Assembly: GCA_002325245.1 (NCBI GenBank)
Contig: DCRR01000015.1
Span: 1 to 64,000, forward strand
DNA from: Microbacteriaceae bacterium UBA1487
GTDB taxonomy: Bacteria > Actinomycetota > Actinomycetes > Actinomycetales > Microbacteriaceae
Direction: 5' to 3'
DNA: 64,000 nucleotides
Positions 28,884 through 37,746 of the stretch are shown here, in pieces. The notes beneath the pieces are model-generated. The model saw nothing but the letters and a program-made list of their open reading frames with translations, did not search any database and was not told where the DNA came from. Every line of letters begins with the position of its first letter. Within the stretch, counting starts at the first letter, position 1. The translations under genes were made by a program, and so were the position numbers.

Positions 28884-31800
28884 CGGGCGGCCTCGCGAAC
28901 CGCGCGATCGGCCGCGTAGTCCTGCAGGCTTCGCACGCGGATGTCGCCGCGCTTGATCTCGAACGCCGCCACCGCCGCCGCGAGCTGCGCGATCGTCGTG
29001 AACAGCGGCTTGTCGGCCGCGACCGTCGCGGTGCGGATCTCGAAGCCGTCGGCGCGCGCGGTGCGACCGCTCGGCGTATTGATCACGACGTCGATCTCGC
29101 CCGCGTTGATCAGGTCGACCACCGTCGGCTCGCCGCCGTCGTCCACCTGGCCCTCGAAGTACTTGCGCACGGTGGTCGCCTGGATGCCGTTGCGGGCGAG
29201 CACCTCGGCGGTGCCCTCCGTCGCGACGATCTCGAAGCCGAGCTGGCTGAGACGCAGGATCGGCAGCACGGTGGCGCGCTTGTCACGATCGGCCACCGAG
29301 ACGAACACCCGGCCGCTCTCCGGCAGTCCGCCGTAGGCCGCATCCTGGCTCTTGGCGAAGGCCCGCGGGAAGTCGGTGTCGATGCCCATGACCTCACCGG
29401 TGGAGCGCATCTCCGGCCCGAGGACCGAATCCACGACGTTGCCCTCGCGGGTGCGGAACCGCTTGAACGGCAGCACCGCCTCCTTCACCGAGACCGGCGA
29501 ATCGAGCGACACGATCGAGCCGTCGTGCTCGGGCAGCAGGCCGTCGCCGACGAGATCGCGCACGGTCTTGCCGACCATGACGAGCGACGCCGCCTTCGCC
29601 AGCGGGATGCCGAGCGCCTTCGAGACGAAGGGCACCGTGCGACTGGCGCGCGGATTCGCCTCGAGCACGTAGAGCACGCCCGCGCCGATCGCGAACTGCA
29701 CGTTGATCAGCCCGCGAACGCCGATTCCCTCGGCGATCTTGCGCGTCGCGTCGACCACCTGGTCCTGGATGCCGCGCCCGAGCGTCACCGGCGGCAGGGT
29801 GCACGCCGAGTCGCCGGAGTGGACCCCGGCCTCCTCGATGTGCTCCATGATCCCGCCGACGTAGAGCTCGGTGCCGTCGTACAGAGCGTCGATGTCGATC
29901 TCGACCGCGTCATCGAGGAAGCGGTCGACCAGCAGCGGCGCGCCGGGGCCGATGATGGCGTGCTCGCGCACCCGCTCGAAGTAGTCCTCGAGGCTGGGCG
30001 TGTCGTAGACGATCTCCATGCCGCGTCCGCCGAGCACGTAGCTCGGGCGCACCAGGACCGGGTAGCCGATCTCCTCCGCCACGCGGATCGCGCTCGGCGC
30101 ATCCGTCGCGGTGCCGTTGCGCGGTGCGACGAGGCCCGCGTCCCGGAGAATGCGCGAGAAGTGCCCGCGCTCCTCCGCCAGGTCGATCGCCTCCGGGCTG
30201 GTGCCGAGGATCGGCACGCCCGCCGCCTCGAGGCCCTTCGCGAGCCCGAGCGCGGTCTGGCCGCCGAGCTGCACGATGACGCCCACGAGCTCGCCGGACT
30301 GCGACTCGGCGTGGATGACCTCCAGCACGTCCTCCAGCGTGAGCGGCTCGAAGTAGAGCCGGTCGCTGGTGTCGTAGTCGGTCGAGACCGTCTCCGGGTT
30401 GCAGTTGATCATGATCGTCTCGTACCCGGCGGCCGACAGCGCGAAGCTCGCGTGCACGCACGAGTAGTCGAACTCGACGCCCTGGCCGATGCGGTTGGGG
30501 CCGGAGCCGAGGATGACCACCTTCTTGCCCTCCGACGGCGCCACCTCCGTCTCGGCGTCGTAGCTCGAGTAGTGGTACGGCGTGAGCGCCGGGAACTCGC
30601 CCGCGCAGGTGTCGACCGTCTTGAAGACGGGACGGATGCCGAGCTCCCAGCGCGCGTCGCGCACCTGCTGCTCGTCGAGACCGCGCAGCTGCGCGATCTG
30701 CGCGTCCGAGAAGCCGTGGTCCTTCGCGTGCCGGAACAGGTCGGCATCGAGCGCGTCGTGCGCGGCGATCTCGTCGGCCACCTCGTTGATCAGCACGATC
30801 TGGTCGAGGAACCACGGGTCGATGCCGGTCGCCTCGAACATCTCGTCGACCGTGGCGCCGGCACGCAGCGCCTGCTGGACCGTGACGATGCGACCGTCGG
30901 TCGGGGTCACGCTGATCTCGATGAGCTCCGCCTTCGAGCGCGGCTGATCGCCCCAGTGGAAGCTGCTCCCCCGCTTCTCCAGCGACCGGAGCGCCTTCTG
31001 CAGCGCGGTCGAGTAGTTGCGACCGATCGCCATCGCCTCGCCGACGCTCTTCATCGTCGTGGTGAGGGTGGCATCCGCGCTGGGGAACTTCTCGAACGCG
31101 AAGCGCGGCACCTTGACCACGATGTAGTCCAGGGTCGGCTCGAAGCTCGCCGGCGTCACCTTGGTGATGTCGTTCGGGATCTCGTCGAGGCGGTAGCCGA
31201 TCGCGAGCTTGGCGGCGATCTTCGCGATCGGGAAGCCGGTCGCCTTCGAGGCGAGCGCGCTCGAGCGCGAGACGCGCGGGTTCATCTCGATGACGATGAT
31301 GCGGCCGTTCGCGGGGTCGATGGCGAACTGGATGTTGCAGCCGCCGGTGTCGACGCCGACGGCGCGGATAATGTCGATGCCGATGTCGCGGAGTCGCTGG
31401 TACTCACGGTCGGTGAGGGTCAAGGCGGGGGCGACCGTGATCGAGTCGCCCGTGTGCACGCCGACCGGGTCGACATTCTCGATCGAGCAGACGACCACGG
31501 TGTTGTCGGCCGTGTCGCGCATGAGCTCGAGCTCGTACTCCTTCCAGCCGAGGATCGACTCCTCCAAGAGCACCTCGGTGGTCGGCGACTGGTGAAGGCC
31601 GTCGGTGACCATGCGCACCAGCTCGGCGCGGTCGTGCGCGAACCCGGAACCGAGCCCGCCCATGGTGAACGAGGGGCGCACGACGAGCGGGTAGCCGAGC
31701 TCCTCGGCCGCCTCCACCGCAGCGGGAACCGTCTTCACGACGTAGCTGCGGGCGACGTCCGCCCCCGCCTCGATGACCAGATCCTTGAAGATCTGACGGT

Positions 31801-32182
31801 CCTCGCCCTTGTTGATGGCCTCGACCCTCGCGCCGATCAGCTCGACGCCGTACTTCTCGAGGATGCCGTCCGCATCGAGCGCGATGGCCGCGTTCAACGC
31901 GGTCTGGCCGCCCAGGGTCGGCAGGATCGCATCCGGCTTCTCCTTCGCGATGATCGCCTCCAGCGCCTCCGCGTTGATCGGCTCGATGTAGGTGGCGTCG
32001 GCGAAGTCCGGGTCAGTCATGATCGTCGCCGGGTTGGGGTTCACCAGGATCACGCGGACGCCCTCCTCGCGGAGGACGCGGCAGGCCTGCGTGCCGGAGT
32101 AGTCGAACTCGGCCGCCTGCCCGATGACGATCGGGCCGGAGCCGATGACCAGGACGGAGTTGATGTCGGGACGCTTGGGCAC
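28880..32182 (-). CDS. carB: Carbamoyl-phosphate synthase large chain
   Basis: 1100 residues. Two homologous ATP-grasp halves (about 1-400 and 560-940), an oligomerisation domain between them and a C-terminal MGS-like allosteric domain (from about 945). Motifs include VIGSGPIVIGQAAEFDYSG, its second copy ILGSGPNRIGQGVEFDYSC, and FVSKALGIPLAK. It makes carbamoyl phosphate from bicarbonate, two ATP and ammonia supplied by CarA, feeding pyrimidine and arginine synthesis. The start is GTG, overlapping the carA stop by one base (TAGTG). Confidence 0.98.
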   Translation of the reverse strand: MPKRPDINSVLVIGSGPIVIGQAAEFDYSGTQACRVLREEGVRVILVNPNPATIMTDPDFADATYIEPINAEALEAIIAKEKPDAILPTLGGQTALNAAIALDADGILEKYGVELIGARVEAINKGEDRQIFKDLVIEAGADVARSYVVKTVPAAVEAAEELGYPLVVRPSFTMGGLGSGFAHDRAELVRMVTDGLHQSPTTEVLLEESILGWKEYELELMRDTADNTVVVCSIENVDPVGVHTGDSITVAPALTLTDREYQRLRDIGIDIIRAVGVDTGGCNIQFAIDPANGRIIVIEMNPRVSRSSALASKATGFPIAKIAAKLAIGYRLDEIPNDITKVTPASFEPTLDYIVVKVPRFAFEKFPSADATLTTTMKSVGEAMAIGRNYSTALQKALRSLEKRGSSFHWGDQPRSKAELIEISVTPTDGRIVTVQQALRAGATVDEMFEATGIDPWFLDQIVLINEVADEIAAHDALDADLFRHAKDHGFSDAQIAQLRGLDEQQVRDARWELGIRPVFKTVDTCAGEFPALTPYHYSSYDAETEVAPSEGKKVVILGSGPNRIGQGVEFDYSCVHASFALSAAGYETIMINCNPETVSTDYDTSDRLYFEPLTLEDVLEVIHAESQSGELVGVIVQLGGQTALGLAKGLEAAGVPILGTSPEAIDLAEERGHFSRILRDAGLVAPRNGTATDAPSAIRVAEEIGYPVLVRPSYVLGGRGMEIVYDTPSLEDYFERVREHAIIGPGAPLLVDRFLDDAVEIDIDALYDGTELYVGGIMEHIEEAGVHSGDSACTLPPVTLGRGIQDQVVDATRKIAEGIGVRGLINVQFAIGAGVLYVLEANPRASRTVPFVSKALGIPLAKAASLVMVGKTVRDLVGDGLLPEHDGSIVSLDSPVSVKEAVLPFKRFRTREGNVVDSVLGPEMRSTGEVMGIDTDFPRAFAKSQDAAYGGLPESGRVFVSVADRDKRATVLPILRLSQLGFEIVATEGTAEVLARNGIQATTVRKYFEGQVDDGGEPTVVDLINAGEIDVVINTPSGRTARADGFEIRTATVAADKPLFTTIAQLAAAVAAFEIKRGDIRVRSLQDYAADRAVREAAR

Positions 32183-33330
32183 TAGTTCTTTGCCTTCTTG
32201 CTCTGGTGGGCCACGACCATGTCGCGGAATCTGTCGAAGAGGTAGTTGGCGTCGTGGGGACCGGCCGCCGCCTCCGGGTGGTACTGCACTGAGAAGGCGG
32301 GGATCTCAAGGGCGTTGAGTCCCTCGACCACCTGGTCGTTGAGGCCGATGTGGCTCACCTCGACCTTGCCGTAGCCGTTCGGGCTGTCGCTGGGGGCATC
32401 CAGCGGAGCGTCGACCGCGAAGCCGTGGTTGTGGGCGGTGATCTCGACCTTGCCGGTCGCCTTGTCGAGCACCGGCTGGTTGATGCCGCGGTGGCCGAAG
32501 GGCAGCTTGTAGGTGCCGTAGCCGAGGGCGCGGCCGAGCAGCTGGTTGCCGAAGCAGATGCCGAAGAACGGCAGGCCGGCGTCGAGCACCCCGCGCAGCA
32601 GCGCGACGTGGGCGTCGCTTGCCGACGGGTCGCCTGGGCCGTTGGAGTAGAACACCGCGACCGGGTCGATGGCGAGCAGCTCGTCGAGCGAAACCGACTG
32701 CGGCAGCACGTGCACCTCGAAGCCGCGCGCGGCGAGGTTGTTGACCGTCGCCTGCTTGATGCCGAGGTCGAGCACCGCGAGATTGCCGATCCGCTCGCCC
32801 TCCGCGGGAGTCACCAGGGCGGTCTCCACGGAGACCTGGGCCGACAGGTTCTGGCCGGCCATCTCGGGCGCCTCGCGCACCAGGGCCAGCTGCGCCTCGG
32901 CATCCAGCTCGGCGTCGGAGCCGGAGAAGATCCCGGCCCGCATCGAGCCGGTGTCGCGCAGGCGGCGGGTCAGCGCTCGCGTGTCGATGCCGGTGATGCC
33001 GACGATGCCGGTGCTCTCCAGTTCGTCATCCAGCGAGCGGAGCGCGCGGAAGTTGCTGACCACGCGGGAGGGGTCGCGCACGACGTAGCCGGCCACCCAG
33101 ATGCGGCGGGACTCCGGGTCCTCGTCGTTCATGCCGGTGTTGCCGATGTGCGGCGCGGTCTGCACGACGATCTGACCGGCGTAGCTCGGGTCGGTGAGGG
33201 TCTCCTGATAGCCGGTCATGCCGGTGGCGAAGACCGCCTCGCCGAGGGTGCGTCCGCGCGCGCCGTAGGCGTGGCCGGCGTAGCGCGTGCCGTCCTCCAG
33301 AACGAGAACGGCGGGGTCGTGGCGGATCAT
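32182..33330 (-). CDS. carA: Carbamoyl-phosphate synthase small chain
   Basis: 382 residues. The N-terminal half is CarA-specific (LEDGTRYAGHAYGARG); the C-terminal half is a class I glutaminase with the nucleophilic cysteine in FFGICFGNQLLGRALG (near 260) and the histidine and glutamate in FSVQYHPEAAAGPHD. It releases ammonia from glutamine and passes it to CarB. The ATG overlaps the stop of the PH-like membrane gene by four bases. Confidence 0.97.
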   Translation of the reverse strand: MIRHDPAVLVLEDGTRYAGHAYGARGRTLGEAVFATGMTGYQETLTDPSYAGQIVVQTAPHIGNTGMNDEDPESRRIWVAGYVVRDPSRVVSNFRALRSLDDELESTGIVGITGIDTRALTRRLRDTGSMRAGIFSGSDAELDAEAQLALVREAPEMAGQNLSAQVSVETALVTPAEGERIGNLAVLDLGIKQATVNNLAARGFEVHVLPQSVSLDELLAIDPVAVFYSNGPGDPSASDAHVALLRGVLDAGLPFFGICFGNQLLGRALGYGTYKLPFGHRGINQPVLDKATGKVEITAHNHGFAVDAPLDAPSDSPNGYGKVEVSHIGLNDQVVEGLNALEIPAFSVQYHPEAAAGPHDANYLFDRFRDMVVAHQSKKAKN

Positions 33331-33836
33331 GAGGCGTCGCTTTCGGTTGAAACGGGAACAAGAGCAAGCAGGGCGTCGGCGAGTGCCGCCGGGTCGGAGG
33401 CGCGGAACGTCGAGTCGACCGCGAGGTCGCCGTCGCCCAGCAGCCAGCGCACGAACACCAGGCGGTCGCCGCCGGAGGCACGGTCGATCGTCCAGTTGGC
33501 GCGGCCGGCGCCGACGATGCGCTCCCGCGGGATGAACGCCGGGCCGGCGCGGCCGCCGAGGTCGAGCTCGAGCCCGGTCTCGTGGATGCGAAGCACCGCC
33601 TGCGAGCGGAAGCCGAGACCGGGCACGGTGATCCGCTCCAGCGGCTGCTCGGCCTGCGTCGTGGCGAGGTACAGCGCCTCGAAGCTGGCGCGCGCCCCAC
33701 CGAGCTCGGCGGGCGGTGTCGGCAGCGCGCCGAGGCTCGCGTGGCGACGCGTGCGCGCGCGCCAGGCGACCGCGAGCGAGCCGAAGACCAGCGCGAGCAC
33801 GGCGACGACGATCAGGGTCGGCAGGACCTTATCCAT
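33327..33836 (-). CDS. PH-like membrane protein of the pyr operon
   Basis: 169 residues. One N-terminal transmembrane helix (about 5-25, LPTLIVVAVLALVFGSLAVAW) is followed by a cytoplasmic domain that resembles bacterial PH-like folds (AGPAFIPRERIVGAGRANWTIDRAS). A protein of this type is found between pyrC and carA in many actinobacteria (in M. tuberculosis the corresponding position is Rv1382). The function is unknown. Translation is tightly coupled: the start overlaps pyrC by eight bases and the end overlaps carA by four. Confidence 0.85.
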   Translation of the reverse strand: MDKVLPTLIVVAVLALVFGSLAVAWRARTRRHASLGALPTPPAELGGARASFEALYLATTQAEQPLERITVPGLGFRSQAVLRIHETGLELDLGGRAGPAFIPRERIVGAGRANWTIDRASGGDRLVFVRWLLGDGDLAVDSTFRASDPAALADALLALVPVSTESDAS

Positions 33837-35136
33837 GCGACACCTCCTCGGCGGGCCGCAGCTCGCCGTCCAGCACGGTCGGCACTCCGCCATGCAGCGT
33901 CGCGACGACGCGTCCCGGGAGCGAGCGGCCGAGGTAGGGCGAGTTGATGCCCTTGCCGCGAAGCCGCTCCGTGCTGAAGTCGGAGCGCGCGCTCGGGTCG
34001 TAGAGGGTGACGTGCGCGGGGCTGCCGACCGCGAACGCAGCGTCGTAGCCGTCGAGCAGGCCGATCTCGGCGGGCGCGCTCGAGAGCACGCGCGCCACAT
34101 CGGCCCAGCCGAGCTGGCCGCTGTCGACGACGGCCTCCTGCACGACGCTCAGCGCGCTCTCCAGGCCGACCATGCCGAAGCTGGCCTCGGCCCAGGCGCA
34201 TTCCTTCGTCTCGACGGGGTGCGGCGCGTGATCGGTCGCGACAATGTCGATCGTGCCGTCGGCCAGCGCTGCGCGCAGCGCGTGCACGTCCTCGTCGCGT
34301 CGCAGCGGCGGGTTCACCTTGAAGCGCGGGTCGTAGCTCTCGACCAGCTGCTCGGTCAGCAGCAGGTGGTGCGGGGTGACCTCGGCCGTCACCGCGATGC
34401 CGCGTGCCTTCGCCCAGCGCACCACCTCGACGCTGCCGGCGGTCGAGAGGTGGCAGATGTGCAGTCGGGCGCCGACGTGCTCGGCGAGCAGCACGTCGCG
34501 CGCGATGATCGACTCCTCGGCGACGGCGGGCCAGCCGGCGAGACCGAGGCGGCTCGACAGCTCGCCCTCGTTCATCTGGGCGCCCTCGGTGAGGCGCGGT
34601 TCCTGGGCGTGCTGGGCGACGACGCCGCCGAACGTCGAGACGTACTCGAGCGCGCGCCGCATCAGCAGCGGGTCGTGCACGCATTTGCCGTCGTCGCTGA
34701 AGACGCGCACCTGCGCGCGCGACTGCGCCATCGCGCCGATCTCGCTGAGGCGCTCCCCCGCGAGGCCGACCGTGACGGCGCCGATCGGGCGCACCGTGAC
34801 GTAGCCGTGCTGTGCGCCGAGCGAGGCGACCTGCTCGACGACGCCCGCGGTGTCGGCCACCGGGAAGGTGTTCGCCATCGCGTGCACGGCGGTGAAGCCG
34901 CCCGCGGCCGCTGCGCGCGAGCCGGTGAGCACCGTCTCGCTCTGCTCGAAGCCGGGCTCGCGCAGGTGGGTGTGCAGGTCGACGAGGCCGGGCAGAGCCT
35001 GGAGGCCGTTCGCGTCGATCACCTGGGCGCCCGAGGCGGCGATCCCGGAGCCGCGCTCGGCGATCACACCGTCGCGGATCAGCAGATCGGTCGACTCGCC
35101 GTTCGGGAGCGTGGCGCCCTGAATCAGGATGGTCAT
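33829..35136 (-). CDS. pyrC: Dihydroorotase
   Basis: 435 residues, class I amidohydrolase. It cyclises carbamoyl-aspartate to dihydroorotate. The metal ligands are H55 and H57 in LVDLHTHLREPG; later ligands are in VATDHAPH (near 300). The start is an ATG overlapping pyrB by four bases. Preceded by a GGAGGCC-type ribosome-binding site. Confidence 0.96.
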   Translation of the reverse strand: MTILIQGATLPNGESTDLLIRDGVIAERGSGIAASGAQVIDANGLQALPGLVDLHTHLREPGFEQSETVLTGSRAAAAGGFTAVHAMANTFPVADTAGVVEQVASLGAQHGYVTVRPIGAVTVGLAGERLSEIGAMAQSRAQVRVFSDDGKCVHDPLLMRRALEYVSTFGGVVAQHAQEPRLTEGAQMNEGELSSRLGLAGWPAVAEESIIARDVLLAEHVGARLHICHLSTAGSVEVVRWAKARGIAVTAEVTPHHLLLTEQLVESYDPRFKVNPPLRRDEDVHALRAALADGTIDIVATDHAPHPVETKECAWAEASFGMVGLESALSVVQEAVVDSGQLGWADVARVLSSAPAEIGLLDGYDAAFAVGSPAHVTLYDPSARSDFSTERLRGKGINSPYLGRSLPGRVVATLHGGVPTVLDGELRPAEEVSHG

Positions 35137-36119
35137 GCGCTGGGGCCTCCGGTCGTGGTGGGTGCGTTCGACGAGGTTCCCGAGAGCACGAGGTAGAGCA
35201 CCGCCATTCGAATCGACACCCCGTTGGTGACCTGATCGAGAACTCGCGACTGCGGCGAATCGGCGGCCGCCGCCGAGATCTCGAGACCGCGGTTCATCGG
35301 TCCGGGGTGCATCACTATCGTATGCGGCGAAAGCTGGGCGAACCGGGCGTCATCGAGGCCCCACTGGCGGGCGTACTCGCGCTCGTGCGGGAAGAAGGCG
35401 GCGTGCATCCGCTCCTGCTGGATGCGCAGCATCATCAGCACATCCGGCTTTGCCGCGATCGCCTCGTCGAGGCTGGATCCCGTCGTCACCGGCCACGAGG
35501 CGATGCCGGTCGGCAGCAGGGTGGTGGGGGCGACCAGGTGCACCCGGGCGCCGAGCGTCGTCAGCAGCCAGACGTTGCTGCGCGCGACGCGCGAGTGCAG
35601 CACGTCGCCGACGATCGTGACACGGAGCCCCTCGAGGTCCTTGCCGCGGGAGGCGGCGCCGTGCCGGGCCTTGCGCATCGTGAACGCGTCAAGCAGGCCC
35701 TGGGTGGGATGCTCGTGCGTGCCGTCGCCGGCGTTCACGACGGCCGCGTCGATCCAGCCGCTCGTGGCGAGGGTGTGCGCGGCGCCCGAGGCGCTGTGCC
35801 GCAGCACGACCGCGTCGATGCCCATCGCGGCGATCGTCTGCGCCGTGTCCTTCAGGCTCTCGCCCTTCGACACGCTCGAGCCCTTGGCGCTGAAAGTGAT
35901 CACGTCGGCCGAGAGCTTCTTGGCTGCCGACTCGAAGCTCAGGCGGGTGCGCGTGGAGTCCTCGAAGAACAGGTTGGCGACGGTGCGGCCGCGCAGCGTC
36001 GGCAGCTTCGGCACGGTGCGCGTGGCGACGTCGCCCATGTCCTCGGCGATGTCGAGGATCGCGATCGCGGTGTCGCGGTCGAGCTCATGCGCGCTCAGCA
36101 GGTGGCGCAGCTCGGTCAT
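35133..36119 (-). CDS. pyrB: Aspartate carbamoyltransferase catalytic subunit
   Basis: 328 residues. It condenses carbamoyl phosphate with aspartate. The carbamoyl-phosphate loop is FFEDSTRTRLSFESAAKKL (about 52-70) and the conserved VLRHSASGAA follows; HPTQGLLDAFT is also present. There is no pyrI regulatory subunit nearby, so regulation is more likely through PyrR. It overlaps pyrR by four bases and pyrC by four. Confidence 0.97.
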   Translation of the reverse strand: MTELRHLLSAHELDRDTAIAILDIAEDMGDVATRTVPKLPTLRGRTVANLFFEDSTRTRLSFESAAKKLSADVITFSAKGSSVSKGESLKDTAQTIAAMGIDAVVLRHSASGAAHTLATSGWIDAAVVNAGDGTHEHPTQGLLDAFTMRKARHGAASRGKDLEGLRVTIVGDVLHSRVARSNVWLLTTLGARVHLVAPTTLLPTGIASWPVTTGSSLDEAIAAKPDVLMMLRIQQERMHAAFFPHEREYARQWGLDDARFAQLSPHTIVMHPGPMNRGLEISAAAADSPQSRVLDQVTNGVSIRMAVLYLVLSGTSSNAPTTTGGPSA

Positions 36120-36667
36120 CGCGTCTCCCCCTCAGAGGGCGCGGAGATCGCGATCAGGTCGTCGCCGTCGGTCTCGGCGAGGTGCACGTTGATGCGCTCC
36201 GTCGTGGACGTCGGCAGGTTCTTGCCGACGTAGTCGGCGCGAATCGGCAGTTCGCGGTGTCCGCGATCGACGAGCACGGCGAGGCGCACGGCGCGCGGGC
36301 GACCGTGGTCGTTCAGCGCGTCGAGGGCGGCGCGGATGGTCCGGCCGGAGTAGAGCACGTCGTCGACGAGCACGACCGTCTTGCCGTCGATGCCGCCGGC
36401 GGGAATCCGCGTCGGGTGCGGGGTGCGGGTCGGCTGGGCCGCGAGATCGTCGCGGTACATCGTGACGTCGAGGGAGCCGACCGCGGCGGAGCCGGGTTCG
36501 AGCTTCTCGAGCGTGGCGGCGAGGCGCTCGGCGAGGAGCACGCCCCGGGTCGGAATGCCCAGGAGCACGAGATCGGACGCTCCGCGATTGGCTTCGAGGA
36601 TCTCGTGCGCGATGCGGGTGAGAGCCCTCTGGATGTCGTCCTGCTGCAGCACGGTTCGCGTGCGCAT
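36116..36667 (-). CDS. pyrR: PyrR regulator / uracil phosphoribosyltransferase
   Basis: 183 residues. It is the RNA-binding regulator of pyr operons and has uracil phosphoribosyltransferase activity in relatives. The PRPP motif is TVVLVDDVLYSGRT (97-110); GIPTRGVLLAERLA and the basic residues around RTRTVL are typical. ATG at 36667 has a strong GGAAGGAGGT ribosome-binding site and matches the family start; the longer reading adds 15 residues. As first gene of the pyr operon it could repress the operon by binding the leader (see 36668-36736). Confidence 0.96.
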   Translation of the reverse strand: MRTRTVLQQDDIQRALTRIAHEILEANRGASDLVLLGIPTRGVLLAERLAATLEKLEPGSAAVGSLDVTMYRDDLAAQPTRTPHPTRIPAGGIDGKTVVLVDDVLYSGRTIRAALDALNDHGRPRAVRLAVLVDRGHRELPIRADYVGKNLPTSTTERINVHLAETDGDDLIAISAPSEGETR

Positions 36668-36736
36668 CCGGACCTCCTTCCCCGCCTCCCGGACGGACTT
36701 AAAGGTGGTCAAACTCCGCTCACACTAGCACTTCCC
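36668..36736 (-). promoter_or_regulatory. pyr operon promoter/leader
   Basis: On the minus strand, TAGTGT preceded by TGC (plus positions about 36722-36730) is a candidate extended -10, giving a leader of about 45 bases. Close to the Shine-Dalgarno the leader reads AGTCCGTCCGGGAGGCGG, which resembles the PyrR-binding loop consensus (UCC-N-G-N-GAGG) but is one base short, so PyrR control of translation is only an inference. The long palindrome at 36737-36820 lies directly upstream. Confidence 0.35.
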
Positions 36737-36820
36737 TTTTCAGGAGTTCGTGTGACGGATGTGGCGTGCGTCACGTCGATGGGACGCTTCTGCCACATCC
36801 GTCACACTTCCTCCTGAAAA
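36737..36820. repeat. Long imperfect palindrome between ssuC-like gene and pyrR
   Basis: The arms 36737-36765 and 36792-36820 are complementary over 29 bases except for three central bases (TTC against GAA). A further inner stem, GCGTC 36768-36772 with GACGC 36783-36787, continues the structure. The outer ends are TTTTCAGGAG and CTCCTGAAAA. In either direction T precedes and A follows the stem, the reverse of an intrinsic terminator. It starts 15 bases after the transporter gene's stop and ends about 70 bases before pyrR. It may be a large operator, a factor-dependent terminator or a small mobile-element relic. Confidence 0.75.
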
Positions 36821-36835
36821 CGGTGGGGCCGGGGG

Positions 36836-37741
36836 CTAGCCCCAGCGGGAGAGGAGGGCGCGCTCGAGGAGGCCGATGAGGGCGTCGGAGAGCTTGCCGA
36901 GGATGGCGAGCACGATGATCGCCAGGAACAGGCGGTCGATGCGGCCGTTGTTCTGCGACTCGATGAGCAGGAATCCGAGCCCCATCGTCGAGCCGAGCAG
37001 CTCGGCGGCGACCAGGAACAGCCAGGCCTGCGCGAGCGCGAGCCGCAGCCCCGACACGATCGCGGGGATGACGGCGGGCAGCTGCACGGTCAAAAGCAGC
37101 CGGATTCCGTGGAACCCGTACGCGCGACCCAGCTCGACCAGGTGCGGGTCGACGTGCCGCAGAGCTCCGGCCACGGTTGTGTAGACCGGGAAGAGCGCCC
37201 CGATCGCGACGAGGGTGACCTTGGAGTCCTCGCCGAAGCCCAGGTACAGGATGAGCAGCGGCACCCAGGCGAGCGACGGAACCGCGCGCGCCGCCCCGAC
37301 GGTCGCCGCCAGGAAGCCGTCGGCGAGCCGAGACAGCCCGACGAGGGAGCCGAGCGCGAGGCCCGCGACCGCGCCGATTGCGAAGCCGAGGAAGACCCGC
37401 TGGGTGGAGATGCCGATGTGCTCCCAGAGCAGTCCGCGCTGGGCGAGGTCGATCGCGGCGACGACGAGCGACTCCGGCGTGGGCAGCTTGAACAGCGGCA
37501 CCCAGCCGAGGTGCGACGCCGCCCACCAGAGCGCGAGTAGGGCGAGCGGGATGATCGCGCCGAGTGCCGCCCGCGATCCGGCGCGACGCCCGGCGCGCGG
37601 GCGCTGGGTTCCGGACGAGCCGAACCGGCCAGCGGCGGCGAGCGTGGCGGCCTCCCCCGTCACCTGAGGGTCGGCCGACGGCGCGGCGCTGCCGCCGCGC
37701 ACGACCGTCTCGCCGTTCAGGTATTCGGGGGAAGCCGCCAT
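36836..37741 (-). CDS. ssuC: ABC transporter permease, sulfonate/taurine type
   Basis: 301 residues. After a 55-residue hydrophilic N-terminus there are about six transmembrane helices, beginning LGAIIPLALLALWWAASHLGW (61-81). The EAA-type loop (HGIRLLLTVQLPAVIPAIVSGLRLA, near 225) contacts the ATPase. It belongs to the SsuC/TauC/nitrate permease family, which imports alkanesulfonates, taurine or similar anions. No desulfonating enzyme is encoded next to it, so the substrate is uncertain. It follows the binding-protein gene by five bases. Confidence 0.85.
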   Translation of the reverse strand: MAASPEYLNGETVVRGGSAAPSADPQVTGEAATLAAAGRFGSSGTQRPRAGRRAGSRAALGAIIPLALLALWWAASHLGWVPLFKLPTPESLVVAAIDLAQRGLLWEHIGISTQRVFLGFAIGAVAGLALGSLVGLSRLADGFLAATVGAARAVPSLAWVPLLILYLGFGEDSKVTLVAIGALFPVYTTVAGALRHVDPHLVELGRAYGFHGIRLLLTVQLPAVIPAIVSGLRLALAQAWLFLVAAELLGSTMGLGFLLIESQNNGRIDRLFLAIIVLAILGKLSDALIGLLERALLSRWG

Positions 37742-37746
37742 GATGC

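Noticed and set aside
29525..35196. 886- and 948-residue plus-strand open frames
   Set aside because: Antisense shadows of carB, carA, the PH-like gene and pyrC, with no start context and the same antisense composition.
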